A stretch of DNA of 52,138 nucleotides from Coriobacteriaceae bacterium AM100-PB1-1D-6A (lineage in GTDB: Bacteria > Actinomycetota > Coriobacteriia > Coriobacteriales > Coriobacteriaceae), in assembly GCA_027660625.1 (NCBI GenBank), contig JAQDNC010000015.1, forward strand, positions 1 through 52,138, given 5' to 3'. The stretch's first letter is position 1. Every line of letters begins with the position of its first letter. The notes beneath the pieces are model-generated. The model saw only the letters and a program-made list of their open reading frames with translations, was not told where the DNA came from and made no database searches. Below, piece by piece: positions 52,068-52,138 of this stretch. The position numbers were made by a program, and so were the translations under genes.

Positions 52068-52138
52068 ATGTCGTCTGCGGGTACCGTCAAGATTCTTTCG
52101 CAAATTGATTTAGCCGTCTCCGGCCCCGTCCTCTTCTA
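52068..52138 (+). CDS. Possible 5' end of a divergent gene, cut by the window edge
   Basis: A frame opens at ATG 52068 and stays open to the end of the window (23 codons, MSSAGTVKILSQIDLAVSGP and on). Only CCAAAG stands before it as a weak binding site. Too little is present for an assignment. If real, the 23-bp repeats lie between two divergent genes. Confidence 0.2.
   Translation, partial: MSSAGTVKILSQIDLAVSGPVLF

Overview
The window looks like a chromosomal segment of a Coriobacteriia actinobacterium, most likely Collinsella or a close relative. The basis is inference from gene content, not a marker gene: strongly GC-biased third codon positions, a bacterial small SRP RNA, actinobacterial-type EF-G-like protein, FtsH directly behind hpt, several LacI/GntR regulators, PTS sugar uptake and paired ABC exporters. 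Nearly all of the sequence is coding. Genes are short operons closed by clear intrinsic terminators.

Layout. 1-3.8 kb: membrane-anchored hypothetical, Hsp20, YycJ-like beta-lactamase-fold protein divergent from tilS. 3.9-6.6 kb: hpt-ftsH. 6.7-9.0 kb: aminotransferase and PHP phosphatase. 9.0-10.5 kb: RNA m5U methyltransferase (minus strand). 10.8-13.1 kb: three-gene polar amino acid ABC importer. 13.4-16.6 kb: EF-G-like GTPase homologue with unusual G motifs, and a secreted/anchored nuclease. 16.7-24.1 kb: LacI regulator divergent from a sugar operon (fructose-type PTS EIIBC, GatZ/KbaZ-like protein, transaldolase-like protein, split transketolase, EIIA). 24.4-30.4 kb: LarE-like protein, HAD phosphatase, second LacI regulator, glmS, GntR regulator. 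30.5-34.4 kb: YeiH transporter, Fis-type regulator with a degenerate AAA+ domain, anchored hypothetical, nitroreductase. 34.7-39.4 kb: small conserved-looking protein, then a MarR-controlled heterodimeric ABC exporter. 39.5-42.4 kb: cysE, dedA, ilvE. 42.4-42.9 kb: intergenic repeat cluster. 43.0-46.5 kb: lemA, TetR, tRNA-Ser(UGA), a TadA-glycerate kinase fusion, SRP RNA. 46.8-50.5 kb: second heterodimeric ABC exporter. 50.6-52.1 kb: DUF4143-type ATPase with a 23-bp-period tandem repeat upstream.

The most unusual items are: (1) six tandem degenerate copies of a 23-bp unit in exact register upstream of the DUF4143 ATPase; (2) an uninterrupted reading frame joining tRNA adenosine deaminase to a full-length glycerate kinase; (3) a 16-bp dyad, CTTTnnCTAACTAAAG-like, in front of three amino-acid genes (aminotransferase, amino acid importer, ilvE), which suggests a local regulon; (4) a PTS operon that feeds the non-oxidative pentose phosphate enzymes, with a strong RNA hairpin in each of its first three intercistronic gaps; (5) several families of intergenic palindromes, including one 53-nt element present three times within 5.5 kb and two long nested inverted repeats. 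No CRISPR array, insertion sequence, prophage or complete mobile element was seen.

Where a ribosome binding site favours an internal start codon, the coordinates given start there and the reason is stated. All functional names come from motif recognition by eye; no database search was run.
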